A DNA stretch of 64,000 nt from positions 1-64,000 of the forward strand of contig NZ_MKXO01000002.1 of NCBI RefSeq assembly GCF_001766415.1, in the 5' to 3' direction. Below the pieces are notes generated by a model, which made no database searches, was not told the origin of the DNA, and saw only the letters and a list, made by a program, of their open reading frames with translations. Origin of the DNA: Exiguobacterium aurantiacum (lineage in GTDB: Bacteria > Bacillota > Bacilli > Exiguobacteriales > Exiguobacteriaceae). The position numbers and the translations under genes are program-made. Positions 14,251 through 23,745 of this stretch are shown here, piece by piece. Each line of letters begins with the position of its first letter. The first letter of the stretch is position 1.

Positions 14251-16752
14251 TCATTGAACGTTTTTTCGACTGATCAGCCGGGCCGTGCGCAACAAGGAAG
14301 GCAGGAGCGTCCGTCGTTGCCGGAATGCCAAGTAGCGGCCTTCCCACGTCGGTTTGAACTTGTTCTTAAATTGCCTTAAGCCACTGAACGGATAAATGTA
14401 GCTGATGTTCTCGAAGATGTCCGCCGCGATCCGCTCGGGCCAGTAAGCGAACGTATGCTCACCGACCGATGCGAGTGGGGCGACTCCGAGCCCGACATCG
14501 GCATATTCATTCTCCCGCGCCCACTCGATTACGTGAAGAATCAGTACTTCGATTGAGCCGGGCGGGGCGTCACAACACGAGCGCATCAAGTCAATCGATA
14601 CGGTACCATGCCCGCGGAGCAGCGTGATGAAGGCGACAATTTGCCCATCGACGTCCTTCAGCAGCGCCGTCGGATAATGGGATAGGGACTGCTCGTTGAA
14701 AAATCCGAGCGAGAAGCCTTTCTCACTGCGATTACCGATCCATTCTTCGGAAATATCTTTTAACGAGGTGATGATCGCCTCGTTCGGTCGCGTGATCACG
14801 TCCACGGTAAAGCCTTTTTTTATGAACTGGTTGTTTAGGGAGCGCATGTTCGCGCGCTTTTTACCTGTCAGTGAGAACGTATCGACATTGATCGTCGCCT
14901 CTTCGCCAAGCTTGAAAAACGTGAAGCCAGCGTCATGCAGGCGCGGCATCCAGTTCGGTGTGGCTTGATAGAACAACGGGACATAGCCGAGATGGTCGGT
15001 CGCCTCAATGAACTGAATCAACAGCTCGGAGGCGGCACTCGTCTCACCTTGTATGTCTCCTAAAACGATTGCGTGATTACCAGATAACGCGAACAACAGG
15101 CAGGCGTTGTCATCAGGCCCATAATAGACGCGCTTGTCATTCATGTAAGCCAAATCAAACGTGTGTGATGTCGCATGCGTCGTCTGGAACCGTTCAAAGC
15201 GCACCGATTCGAACGCCTCACCAAGACGGGGACGCTTCAGACGGTTAAACAAGACGAACAGGACACTCAATAGCAGGCCTGATATCATGACAGCGCTCAC
15301 GCTTAACAGGGCGGCTTGATCCGGTTCAAAGAAAATCGTGTCGCTTTGACTGAATGACTGGAGCAAAATCGCATGTGTCCCGACATATAGACTGACATAC
15401 AACACGTTTCGGAAGAAGCGACTGATGGTCAGGATCGAGCGATACCGCGTGTGCTGGTTTCGGGTCAGCCAAACGAACAAGGCAAATCCGACCACGACCA
15501 ACGCTTCGAACAAATTGAACCCGCGTGCGAATATACCAAGCGTCGCGAAGAAGAACGACACAGCCGTGATCCACAGCACCCGTTTCGTGCGGATATACAT
15601 GCCGTAGGTGCTCACTAACGTCAGGAGTCCGGCAACGAACAGACAAAGCGTCCCGACCCATTGCATCCAAGGGGCTGTCACATAAAGCGGGGCCACACTC
15701 GGGAGCAGCGTTTGAAACCAGAGGACGAGACTCGTCATCAAAGCGATCAGACTGCCGGCGATCCGACCGGTCTTGGCGAGTGTCCGCAACACGGTGCGCC
15801 AGACGACCGTCCCGATTTCATACGATGAGCCGATGATCGGTTTGTATTCGATTTGTTTGACGACCTGGTCCCCGAAGGCGATCGCGGCTAAAAACAAACC
15901 AATCATGAACGGGACGATGAAGTAGACGAACCGATAGACGATCAAGGACGACAACACAATCTCTTGGTTGATGCCGAGCTGCGTCATCCCGACCAAATAC
16001 AATAGATCAAATGAGCCGGCTCCGCCTGGGACGAGTGAAACGACCCCAACGATTGTGGCGACGATGAATACGCCCAGCATACTAGCAATCGGGGCGTCCC
16101 CGCCGAGGAGATACAAGGCGTACAAGGCGACGAGTCCTGCTGTCACCCATTCCGCGAATGATGTGGCGATGTAGCCGAGTAACGTCGACCAGCTCAAGTT
16201 CGATCGTTTGCGGGTCATATAGATGTAAAGTGGCAAGACGGCTAGCGTTGCCAGCAATATGGGCCAAATCCACTGCTTCGTCGATATCAGCGTTGTGGTC
16301 GGAAATAGGCCGGAGAGGACCCCGATCGACAGTAGAGACAGTCCGCTGATCAGCGTCGGTGTCATCCAACCGATAGCCCGGAGCAGTCGCAATGTATCCG
16401 TGTACGGACGATACAGCGAGGTCCTGAGTGCGATGCCGATGACGCCGCCGAACCCGAGCATGCCGTTCATCGAGTTGGTGATCCAAGCCGCACGAAGCAG
16501 CTTATGGACCGGGATATGAACGTTCAATGAGCGGAGTAAAAAGTAGTCGTATCCGGTCATCGTCAGGACGGCGAGCAAGCCAAGAAGGATCAAGCTGGAT
16601 TGTTCGAATCCTGTCAGTTTTTCTAACGCCGAGAAGGCGGCTGCGAGCGATAAGTTTTGTAGTTCTTGCCCGCTCTGATAAAGAATCAGGCCAATCAATA
16701 GGAATGGAACCAACCATTTCAGCTGCTTCCAAGAAAGTCGTTTTTGCATCAT
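14251..16752 (-). CDS. mprF: Phosphatidylglycerol lysyltransferase/flippase MprF
   Basis: An 833-residue bifunctional membrane protein. The N-terminal half carries about 12-14 hydrophobic segments (flippase; residues 1-510). The C-terminal cytosolic DUF2156 domain (about 530-820) transfers an aminoacyl group from tRNA to phosphatidylglycerol; PLFYQATPNWMPRLHDAGF and the KKRANMRSLNNQF region are typical. It lowers the negative surface charge and protects against cationic peptides and daptomycin. Two adjacent ATGs follow AAGGAGAAGAC, and the first is used here. Monocistronic on the minus strand, divergent from degV. Confidence 0.93.
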   Translation of the reverse strand: MMQKRLSWKQLKWLVPFLLIGLILYQSGQELQNLSLAAAFSALEKLTGFEQSSLILLGLLAVLTMTGYDYFLLRSLNVHIPVHKLLRAAWITNSMNGMLGFGGVIGIALRTSLYRPYTDTLRLLRAIGWMTPTLISGLSLLSIGVLSGLFPTTTLISTKQWIWPILLATLAVLPLYIYMTRKRSNLSWSTLLGYIATSFAEWVTAGLVALYALYLLGGDAPIASMLGVFIVATIVGVVSLVPGGAGSFDLLYLVGMTQLGINQEIVLSSLIVYRFVYFIVPFMIGLFLAAIAFGDQVVKQIEYKPIIGSSYEIGTVVWRTVLRTLAKTGRIAGSLIALMTSLVLWFQTLLPSVAPLYVTAPWMQWVGTLCLFVAGLLTLVSTYGMYIRTKRVLWITAVSFFFATLGIFARGFNLFEALVVVGFALFVWLTRNQHTRYRSILTISRFFRNVLYVSLYVGTHAILLQSFSQSDTIFFEPDQAALLSVSAVMISGLLLSVLFVLFNRLKRPRLGEAFESVRFERFQTTHATSHTFDLAYMNDKRVYYGPDDNACLLFALSGNHAIVLGDIQGETSAASELLIQFIEATDHLGYVPLFYQATPNWMPRLHDAGFTFFKLGEEATINVDTFSLTGKKRANMRSLNNQFIKKGFTVDVITRPNEAIITSLKDISEEWIGNRSEKGFSLGFFNEQSLSHYPTALLKDVDGQIVAFITLLRGHGTVSIDLMRSCCDAPPGSIEVLILHVIEWARENEYADVGLGVAPLASVGEHTFAYWPERIAADIFENISYIYPFSGLRQFKNKFKPTWEGRYLAFRQRRTLLPSLLRTARLISRKNVQ

Positions 16753-17008
16753 GTCTTCTCCTTACGGCTACAAGCTTAGTGTTAGCATTATATGCTGTTT
16801 TGCATGTGAGGAATAGTGAATCCTGTAGTGTATACGACCCGAATTCGCACATCGATTCAAAAACATGAATAAGTCGCACATTGAGCCTAGTAAAAAAACA
16901 TCAAACCCTCTATATTTGGTACACTAAAGGTGTCCTGTCTTGACGTCTTAATCGGCGTAGTGAACTAGGACGATTCCCGTCACCTTAGGAGACAATTTGG
17001 AGGATACT

Positions 17009-17872
17009 ATGATTAAATTACTAGCCGACTCAACTTGCGATTTATCAGACGACATTTTAGCAAAATATGATATCGGTGTAGCTCCGCTCATCATCACGAT
17101 GAACAATAAGTCGTATGAAGACCGCGTCGATATTCAGCCCGATGAGTTTTACGGAATGTTGGAAGCGCTACCGGAATTTCCGACGACGGCGATGCCGAGC
17201 CCGGCGACGTTTTTGAAGCTGATGGAAGATGCCGTCACGGCCGGCCATCACGAAATTTTATGTATCTGCATGTCGAGTGGGACGAGTGGTTCGTATCAAT
17301 CGGCCGTGCTCGGCAAAGAATATTTTGAAGAGGCGCATCCGGATTCGACGGTGAAGATTCATATCGTCGATTCCCGTTCGATGAGCCACGGCAGCGGTTG
17401 GTTACTTATGAAGAGCGCACAGATGCGTGAAGCGGGTGCGACGTTCGAGGAACTCGTCGACTTCAATGAGGCGTATAAGATGAAAGTGAAACACTTCTTG
17501 TCGGTCGACGACTTGGATCATTTGATCAAGAGTGGCCGTATCTCGAACGCGAGCGCGATCATCGGCAAGCTGTTGATGGTCAAGCCGATCATGAGCATGA
17601 AGAACGGGAAAGGTGCCATCGTCGCCAAAGAACGCGGAACTCGGAAAGTGCTCAAGCACTACACGGACGAGTTCATTAAACGCTACGACAAAGACGTCAC
17701 AAACTTCATCATCATCGGTTATACATCGGACCAGAAAATCGCTGAGAACTTGAAAGTGAAAATCCAAGCCGAATCGGACTTCGAAGGTGAGATTTATCTG
17801 ATGCAGATGGGTGTCTCGGTCGGGACTCACGTCGGTCTAGGTGCGATCTCGATGTTCTTTGTGGAAAAGTGA
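17009..17872 (+). CDS. DegV family fatty-acid-binding protein
   Basis: A 287-residue DegV/FakB-type protein that binds a fatty acid for presentation to the kinase FakA. The N-terminus KLLADSTCDLSDDILAKYDI and the motif CMSSGTSGSYQSA (about residues 87-99) mark the ligand pocket. The DSRSMSHGSGWLL and HLIKSGRISNASAIIGKLL segments are also conserved. The ATG at 17009 is preceded by GGAGG; an upstream in-frame TTG at 16997 includes that site and is rejected. The leader contains complementary blocks (GGTG/CACC and GTCCT/AGGAC at about 16928-16985) that could fold, of unknown meaning. Confidence 0.92.
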   Translation: MIKLLADSTCDLSDDILAKYDIGVAPLIITMNNKSYEDRVDIQPDEFYGMLEALPEFPTTAMPSPATFLKLMEDAVTAGHHEILCICMSSGTSGSYQSAVLGKEYFEEAHPDSTVKIHIVDSRSMSHGSGWLLMKSAQMREAGATFEELVDFNEAYKMKVKHFLSVDDLDHLIKSGRISNASAIIGKLLMVKPIMSMKNGKGAIVAKERGTRKVLKHYTDEFIKRYDKDVTNFIIIGYTSDQKIAENLKVKIQAESDFEGEIYLMQMGVSVGTHVGLGAISMFFVEK

Positions 17873-17880
17873 AGCAGTGA

Positions 17881-17907
17881 AGCCGTCTCGTGATGAGACG
17901 GCTTTTT
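17881..17907 (+). terminator. Terminator of degV
   Basis: AGCCGTCTC pairs with GAGACGGCT around a 5-nt loop, then a five-T run. The first DnaA box begins 2 bp later. Confidence 0.85.
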
Positions 17908-17908
17908 C

Positions 17909-18043
17909 TGTGGATAACGTTATCCACAGGCAGGGTCCGACCAGACGCGTTTGACTGAAAAAAAGTTATCCACAATTTCCAACTGATAGACGTCCGGATT
18001 ACTAAGATTCCGCCACGTCTCGAAATCAAACTGGTTATCCACA
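17909..18043. promoter_or_regulatory. Cluster of four perfect DnaA boxes
   Basis: Four exact copies of the consensus DnaA box TTATCCACA lie within 135 bp: 17909-17917 (minus orientation), 17920-17928, 17966-17974 and 18035-18043 (plus orientation). The first two form an inverted pair separated by 2 bp. About 0.5 exact copies would be expected by chance on both strands of the whole window. Two boxes encode Val-Asp-Asn and one encodes Cys-Gly-stop in the phosphatase gene. In Bacillus, such clusters away from oriC titrate DnaA or regulate nearby genes. No dnaA/dnaN genes or DnaA-trio are seen here, so an actual origin is unlikely. Confidence 0.8.
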
Positions 18044-18462
18044 TGTTGTAACAAGAGCGCGAGCAGATTGCCGTGTGTCACGAGAATCGTCGGACCGTTT
18101 ATTTGAGTGACGACGTCCAAAATCCGAGCAGTTGCGTCTAGGCCCGACTCAGCTTCGGGTAACTTGAACGAAGGGTCGTCGAACGAGTGGCGGAGTAGGT
18201 CGAACCAATCAGCCCGCGGTTCGAGCGAGAGGATGCGCTCACGAAGCTTCGGTTCCTGTTCAATCGTTAAGTTCCGCTCGTTAGCGACAGGTGTGATTGA
18301 AGCGACGGCCCGAGTGTAATCGCTCGAGATGATACGCTCGATCGGGACGTCTTCGAAAAAATCGCGCAAGGCGATCGCCTGGATTTGACCGGCTTCCGTG
18401 AGCGGAGCGTCCGGCTCTTGACCGGTGGCCGAACAGTGACGGACGAGGTAGATGGTTGGCAT
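17920..18462 (-). CDS. Histidine phosphatase family protein
   Basis: A 180-residue enzyme of the phosphoglycerate-mutase-like superfamily. The phosphoacceptor histidine sits in IYLVRHCSATG (residue 9; RHC rather than the common RHG), with SSDYTRAVAS (second Arg), the acidic E-residue block, and the late LVTHGNLLALLL histidine. Substrate unknown; small phosphatases of this type act on sugar phosphates, phosphoglycolipids or nucleotides. The ATG at 18462 has AAGGAGAA upstream. The last 120 bp contain a cluster of DnaA boxes, and the gene converges on degV. Confidence 0.85.
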   Translation of the reverse strand: MPTIYLVRHCSATGQEPDAPLTEAGQIQAIALRDFFEDVPIERIISSDYTRAVASITPVANERNLTIEQEPKLRERILSLEPRADWFDLLRHSFDDPSFKLPEAESGLDATARILDVVTQINGPTILVTHGNLLALLLQHVDNQFDFETWRNLSNPDVYQLEIVDNFFSVKRVWSDPACG

Positions 18463-18574
18463 AGTGGATTCTCCTTGATCATTTTTGATGAGAAGATAAT
18501 AATGAAATATATGTAAAACGATTTCATGTAATAGGAATTATTTCAATTTATTATAATTCGAACAGGAGGATCAC

Positions 18575-21454
18575 ATGAGTCATTTTACAGATCAATTAAA
18601 AAATTCTTTAGAAAAAGGATTTATTGATAAGAATCATCATCATATCAGCCCATTTAGACCAGAACTTTTGGTGAATCAACGATCAAAACGTCGAGATGTG
18701 CTCACCTCTCTCATTGAAGAGTTAAAGGTGTGTCAGATGTTTCAGTTCTCGGTTGCGTTTATTACTGAGTCTGGTTTGGCTACTATAAAATCAACGTTGT
18801 ACGATTTGCATAAAAAAGGAATTCGAGGCAGAATCATAACTTCTACGTATCAATTTTTTAATCAACCGAAAGTGTTTAGAGAGCTCTTGAAGCTTGAAAA
18901 TGTAGACGTGAGGATCGCTGATGTAGAAGCGTTTCATTCTAAAGGTTATATCTTTAAGCATAATGAGTACGTTTCTCTCATTGTCGGGAGTTCTAATTTA
19001 ACGGCAGGTGCGTTAAAAACGAATTATGAATGGAATATCAAATTAACCTCTCATAAAGATGGTGAGATTATTTCGCATTTTTCAAATCAATTTGAAGAGA
19101 TGTGGAATAAATCGAGTCCAATGACATCAGAATGGATTTCGTCGTATGAGAGTGTATATCGTCCTATGTTCGGCGAGCGAGTTGCCGAATTTCCGAGTGT
19201 ATATGATACTAATCTACTCAAAGACGCGCTAGAGATCGAACCGAATACGATGCAACGTTCTGCCTTACATGGAATTGAAGCTGTTCGGTCTCAAGGAAAT
19301 CAACGAGCGCTGGTGGTCTCTGCGACAGGCACTGGAAAAACATATTTAGCCGCTTTTGACGTGCGTCGTTATCGTCCGAACAGAATGTTATTTATTGTTC
19401 ATCGGGAACAAATTTTACAAAAAGCGAAGACCGATTTTCATCGAGTCATTGGTGGACGAAGTGAAGATTTTGGCATTCTTTCTGGTTCGAGTAGAGCAAT
19501 AGAGGCCAAGTATATCTTCGCGACGGTTCAAACGATTTCTAAACAAGAAACGTTAGATCAATTCGATCGAGATGCATTTGACTACGTATTGATCGATGAA
19601 AGTCATCGAGCAGGAGCTGTTTCTTATCAACGAGTTATTGAGCATTTCACGCCTACTTTTTTACTAGGTATGACGGCAACTCCTGAACGTTCAGATGGAT
19701 ATGATTTGTTTAAGTTGTTTGATTACAACATTGCATACGAGATTCGGTTGCAAGAAGCACTTGAAGAGGATATGTTATGCCCATTCCATTATTTTGGGGT
19801 AACGGATCTCGATATTGACGGGGTGCAAAAAGGAACAGAAGCGTTTAATCGCCTAGTGTCTGAAGAGAGAGTTAAGCAAATTATTGAAAAGACAGATTAC
19901 TATGGATTTTCTGGAGATCGATTGTGTGGTTTGATATTTTGTAGTTCAAAACGAGAGGCAAAGAGACTCTCTGAAGAATTAAATAAGAATTGTTTTAGAA
20001 CCTGTGCACTCACAGGTAGTGATGCGCAAGACAAACGAAATGAAGAAGTCGCTAAGCTTGAAGCTGGAGAGTTAGATTATATTCTAACAGTTGATATTTT
20101 TAACGAAGGAATCGATATTCCAAGCATCAATCAAGTTGTTATGTTACGTCAAACCGAATCAAGTATTATCTTTATTCAACAGTTAGGGCGGGGTCTGAGG
20201 AAGCATCAATCTAAAGACTATGTAACAGTTATTGATTTTATCGGAAACTATAAAAATAACTATTTGATCCCAGTAGCATTATCAGATGACCGTTCGCTAA
20301 ACAAAGATACTATCAGAAGGAAAATGATTGAGAGAAGCTATATCTCGGGTACATCCACTATCAACTTCGAACAAGTTGCAAAAGAAAGAATTTATAAGTC
20401 TATTAACTCGACGAATTTAACTACAGAAAAAGTTATCAAAGGTGCTTATGAAAACTTAAAAAATCGACTTGGAAGAATACCAATGCTCATAGACTTTATT
20501 AAATACAATTCGATTGATCCGTTGATAATTGGTACACAAGGTAACACCAAGAGTCATTATGGACATTTATTATATAAATTAGATAATAGTCCCTCGTTAT
20601 CAGAGGACCATTCAAAATTACTAGTGATGGTTACCCAAGAGCTATTAGCTGGTAAAAGAGTACATGAAAATTTACTATTACAGCTTCTTATAAACAAAGG
20701 ATCAGTTTCTCAAAAAGAGTTCGAAAGTGAGCTGAACGACAAATCGATTTACTGTAACTTCGAGACCTTACAATCTGTAGAAAAAGTTTTGACACTCGAG
20801 TTTTTTGAGAATAAAGATCGAGTGAAATATGGGACCGAACCGCTCATTTCTATAAAGAGCAATAGATATCAATTGTCTTCGCATTTGAAATACTTGTTGA
20901 ATAATAAGTGGTTTTATACGTTATTTGTTGATGTCATAGAGGCTTCTTTGGCAAGAAGTAAACGATATGATCAGACATATCCGTTAACGCGATTTGAAAA
21001 ATACTCTAGAAAAGACGCATGTCGCTTATTAAATTGGGATAAAGACGAGAGTACGACGGTATATGGTTATAGAGCTAAGCATAATACATGTCCTATCTTT
21101 GCAAAGGTTAGAACCGAACAAAATATTCAAGATTTGAAATATGGTAATAAACTAGTTGATGTTGAAACATTGTCGTGGTACATGAAGGAGAAATCGAAAA
21201 AGAGACATCCAAACGTACAAAACATACTAAGTTATAAAGAAAATAATATAGCTCTCCATTTATTTTTAAACAAAGATATAGGAGACGATTTTTATTACAT
21301 GGGTAAAGTAGATATCGAGGACTCGTCAGTAATTGATGCGGAAATGATAGCAGAAAAATCTCAAAAGCTTGTTCCTGTTGTAAAAATGAACTTACTCCTC
21401 CAAGAACATGTTGACCAACAAATCTACGACTACCTTCATGAACAAACGCATTGA
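18575..21454 (+). CDS. PLD-like nuclease / SF2 helicase / DUF3427 protein, candidate defence effector
   Basis: A 959-residue multidomain protein. Residues 20-210 form a phospholipase-D-like nuclease domain (HSK at 121-123 and GSSNLTAG at 138-145, the H-x-K-xN half-site; one half-site per chain implies a dimer). Residues 220-560 are an SF2 helicase with ATGTGKT (K255), DESH (341-344), TATP (367-370) and QQLGRGLRK (535-543). Residues about 590-950 match the DUF3427 type of C-terminus. Such proteins bind and process DNA. The ribosome site is AGGAGG. The gene is far more AT-rich than its neighbours, which indicates horizontal transfer. A MutT-like Nudix gene converges on it. A role in phage defence is inferred, not shown. 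Confidence 0.85.
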   Translation: MSHFTDQLKNSLEKGFIDKNHHHISPFRPELLVNQRSKRRDVLTSLIEELKVCQMFQFSVAFITESGLATIKSTLYDLHKKGIRGRIITSTYQFFNQPKVFRELLKLENVDVRIADVEAFHSKGYIFKHNEYVSLIVGSSNLTAGALKTNYEWNIKLTSHKDGEIISHFSNQFEEMWNKSSPMTSEWISSYESVYRPMFGERVAEFPSVYDTNLLKDALEIEPNTMQRSALHGIEAVRSQGNQRALVVSATGTGKTYLAAFDVRRYRPNRMLFIVHREQILQKAKTDFHRVIGGRSEDFGILSGSSRAIEAKYIFATVQTISKQETLDQFDRDAFDYVLIDESHRAGAVSYQRVIEHFTPTFLLGMTATPERSDGYDLFKLFDYNIAYEIRLQEALEEDMLCPFHYFGVTDLDIDGVQKGTEAFNRLVSEERVKQIIEKTDYYGFSGDRLCGLIFCSSKREAKRLSEELNKNCFRTCALTGSDAQDKRNEEVAKLEAGELDYILTVDIFNEGIDIPSINQVVMLRQTESSIIFIQQLGRGLRKHQSKDYVTVIDFIGNYKNNYLIPVALSDDRSLNKDTIRRKMIERSYISGTSTINFEQVAKERIYKSINSTNLTTEKVIKGAYENLKNRLGRIPMLIDFIKYNSIDPLIIGTQGNTKSHYGHLLYKLDNSPSLSEDHSKLLVMVTQELLAGKRVHENLLLQLLINKGSVSQKEFESELNDKSIYCNFETLQSVEKVLTLEFFENKDRVKYGTEPLISIKSNRYQLSSHLKYLLNNKWFYTLFVDVIEASLARSKRYDQTYPLTRFEKYSRKDACRLLNWDKDESTTVYGYRAKHNTCPIFAKVRTEQNIQDLKYGNKLVDVETLSWYMKEKSKKRHPNVQNILSYKENNIALHLFLNKDIGDDFYYMGKVDIEDSSVIDAEMIAEKSQKLVPVVKMNLLLQEHVDQQIYDYLHEQTH

Positions 21455-21456
21455 AA

Positions 21457-21492
21457 AAAGCCGAGACGTGTTTTTTACACGTTCTCGGCTTT
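21457..21492. terminator. Bidirectional terminator between helicase and Nudix genes
   Basis: A long hairpin: 10 bp (21457-21466 with 21483-21492), then CGTGT/ACACG (21467-21471 with 21477-21481), with a single T bulge. It overlaps the 3' end of the Nudix gene and ends both convergent transcripts. Confidence 0.85.
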
Positions 21493-21888
21493 CGTCGTTT
21501 GATTGATGACGTCATTTACGGCAGGGATATCTGCTGGCGCCCAGACGAGGGAATGTAAGTTTTCTCGTTTCAACCAGATCAAAGCGTCATGTTCCGTTGC
21601 AACCGGAGTGCCTGACTTCAATTCAGCACGCAGTGAAATTAATTGAATGATAAACGTCTCATATTCATGAACGTGTTCATTAATCACTTCATGTGCTGTG
21701 ATTTCACAGTTTAACTCTTCAAGAATTTCTCGCTCAAGTGCTTCTTGTAGATTTTCACCAGCTTCGACTTTCCCACCAGGAAACTCCCACATATTTGAGA
21801 TAAGCATATCGGTTGAGCGAAGTGCGCACAAAATCTCTTGGTTCTCATTTTCGATTACAGCTGCTACAACTTTTACTTTTTTTTTCAT
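21475..21888 (-). CDS. MutT-like (deoxy)nucleoside triphosphate pyrophosphohydrolase (Nudix)
   Basis: A 137-residue Nudix enzyme. The box is canonical: GKVEAGE, seven residues, then REILEELNC (about residues 38-60). Family members (MutT, CTP pyrophosphohydrolase) hydrolyse damaged or non-canonical (d)NTPs. The start codon is followed by a run of nine A residues (MKKKVKVVAAVIEN), a possible slippage site. The gene is AT-rich like the convergent PLD-helicase gene and lies in the same island, so the two may form one functional module, with the Nudix enzyme altering the nucleotide pool or protecting the host. Confidence 0.9.
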   Translation of the reverse strand: MKKKVKVVAAVIENENQEILCALRSTDMLISNMWEFPGGKVEAGENLQEALEREILEELNCEITAHEVINEHVHEYETFIIQLISLRAELKSGTPVATEHDALIWLKRENLHSLVWAPADIPAVNDVINQTTKAENV

Positions 21889-22130
21889 ACTTCTGACCTC
21901 GCTCTGTTCGTTTAGTTGCCTTCATCATACCATTCGAAACAAAGTGTGACGTCGGCGATTTCCGAAGTGTAAACTCGATAAAAAGTTTCATCTCTATTTT
22001 CACTACTTAACCCTTATCTTTCATCACAAAAGCGTTATAATCAGTATAACGAGTACAAAGAAACGATCGGCGAATGGGGATTTACTGAGTCGTTTCATAC
22101 ACAAATTCAGGGGAGAAGGATGGGGTTTTC

Positions 22131-23630
22131 ATGAGCAGTGTCCAGAAGAGAACAGACGTCATTTTGATTGGTGCGGGAATTATGAGCGCGACGCTCGGGT
22201 CGCTCTTTAAAGAGCTCGTACCGGAGTGGGAAGTCAAAGTGTTCGAGAAGCTCGCAAGCGCAGGGGAAGAGAGCTCGAACGAGTGGAATAACGCAGGAAC
22301 GGGGCATGCCGCCCTCTGCGAGTTGAACTATACGACCGAGAATTCGGACGGCACGCTCGACATCTCAAAAGCGATTAACGTCAACGAGCAGTTCCAAATC
22401 TCGCGCCAGTTTTGGGCGCATCTAGTGAACAAAGGATTGATCCAACAACCGGAAGACTTTATCCGCTCGATCCCACATATGAGCATGGTCCAAGGGGAGA
22501 AAGATATCCGCTTCTTGAAGAAACGTTTGGAAGCGCTAACAAATAATCCGTTGTTCGATGGTATGGTCTTATCGGACGATCCGGAGCAGTTGCGCGAATG
22601 GATGCCGATCGTCATGGAAGGTCGCACGATCGATGAGCCGATTGCCGCGACGAAAATTGACTCAGGGACGGATGTCAACTTTGGCGCGCTGACGCGGGTG
22701 CTGTTTGACCATTTGACGAATCATGATGTCGAGGTCAACTACAAGCATAGCGTCGAGGACGTGACACGGTTGCCAGACGGGCTATGGGAAGTGAAAGTGA
22801 AGGACATCGAGGCGAATACGATCGAGACGCATACGGCGCCGTTCCTCTTTATCGGCGGCGGTGGCGGCAGCTTGCCGCTGTTGCAAAAGACGGGTATCCC
22901 GGAGTCGAAGCATATCGGCGGATTCCCGGTGAGCGGGTTGTTCCTCGTCTGTAAAAACCGTGACGTCATCGAGCAGCACCACGCCAAAGTATACGGTAAG
23001 GCGAAAGTCGGCGCGCCGCCGATGTCGGTGCCGCATCTTGATACACGTTACATCGATGGACGGAAAGAGCTCTTGTTCGGACCGTTCGCCGGCTTTACGC
23101 CGAAGTTCTTGAAGACAGGCTCGAACCTCGACCTCATCCAATCGGTCAAACCGTACAACGTCGTGACGATGCTTGCGGCCGGGGCGAAAGAGATGCCGCT
23201 CACGAAATATTTGATCGAGCAAGTGCTCTTGTCGCACGACAAGCGGATGGACGAGCTCCGTGAGTTCATTCCGACCGCGAAAAACGAGGATTGGGAAATC
23301 GTCGCCGCTGGTCAGCGTGTGCAAGTCATTAAAGACACGCCAGCAGGCAAAGGCACGCTCCAATTCGGGACAGAAGTCGTCAGTGCGGAAGACGGTTCGG
23401 TCGCGGCGCTCCTCGGTGCGTCACCCGGTGCGTCGACAGCGGTCCACGTCATGTTGAAAGTGCTCGAGCAGTGCTTCCCTGAGCAGTTGCCGGAATGGGA
23501 GCCGAAGATCAAGCAAATGGTGCCATCGTACGGCGTCTCGCTCTCAGACCATCCTGAGCTGTTCAAGACGATCCACGAATCGACGGCAATGGCGCTCGGC
23601 TTGAAAGAAAAGGGTGTCGTGCACAATTGA
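22131..23630 (+). CDS. mqo: Malate:quinone oxidoreductase
   Basis: A 499-residue membrane-associated FAD enzyme that oxidises malate to oxaloacetate and feeds electrons to the quinone pool. The FAD-binding N-terminus [20 protein letters not shown] and the Mqo signature [20 protein letters not shown] (residues 49-68) are clear, as are [10 protein letters not shown] and the C-terminal [15 protein letters not shown]. Length matches the family. The ATG at 22131 has GGGGAGAAGGATGGGG upstream. GC rises sharply again after the AT-rich island that precedes it. It is monocistronic with its own terminator. Confidence 0.95.
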   Translation: MSSVQKRTDVILIGAGIMSATLGSLFKELVPEWEVKVFEKLASAGEESSNEWNNAGTGHAALCELNYTTENSDGTLDISKAINVNEQFQISRQFWAHLVNKGLIQQPEDFIRSIPHMSMVQGEKDIRFLKKRLEALTNNPLFDGMVLSDDPEQLREWMPIVMEGRTIDEPIAATKIDSGTDVNFGALTRVLFDHLTNHDVEVNYKHSVEDVTRLPDGLWEVKVKDIEANTIETHTAPFLFIGGGGGSLPLLQKTGIPESKHIGGFPVSGLFLVCKNRDVIEQHHAKVYGKAKVGAPPMSVPHLDTRYIDGRKELLFGPFAGFTPKFLKTGSNLDLIQSVKPYNVVTMLAAGAKEMPLTKYLIEQVLLSHDKRMDELREFIPTAKNEDWEIVAAGQRVQVIKDTPAGKGTLQFGTEVVSAEDGSVAALLGASPGASTAVHVMLKVLEQCFPEQLPEWEPKIKQMVPSYGVSLSDHPELFKTIHESTAMALGLKEKGVVHN

Positions 23631-23639
23631 ATCGGTTGA

Positions 23640-23675
23640 AGCGAGAATGCGAAAATATTCTCGCTTTTTCTTTTG
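23640..23675 (+). terminator. Terminator of mqo
   Basis: AGCGAGAAT pairs with ATTCTCGCT around an 8-nt loop, followed by a T-rich tail (TTTTCTTTT). Confidence 0.85.
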
Positions 23676-23745
23676 AATTGCAACATTAAAAAACCATATA
23701 TTGGTTATAAATAAAAGGTGAATACCATCATGTAGGAGGTAGAGG

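Noticed and set aside
16502-16879. Open frames opposite to mprF and in its upstream gap
   Set aside because: They are shadows of mprF with no initiation site or recognisable protein.
17909-18565. A replication origin based on DnaA boxes and AT-rich DNA
   Set aside because: No dnaA, dnaN or rep gene is present. The AT-rich stretch is 450 bp away and belongs to the defence island edge.
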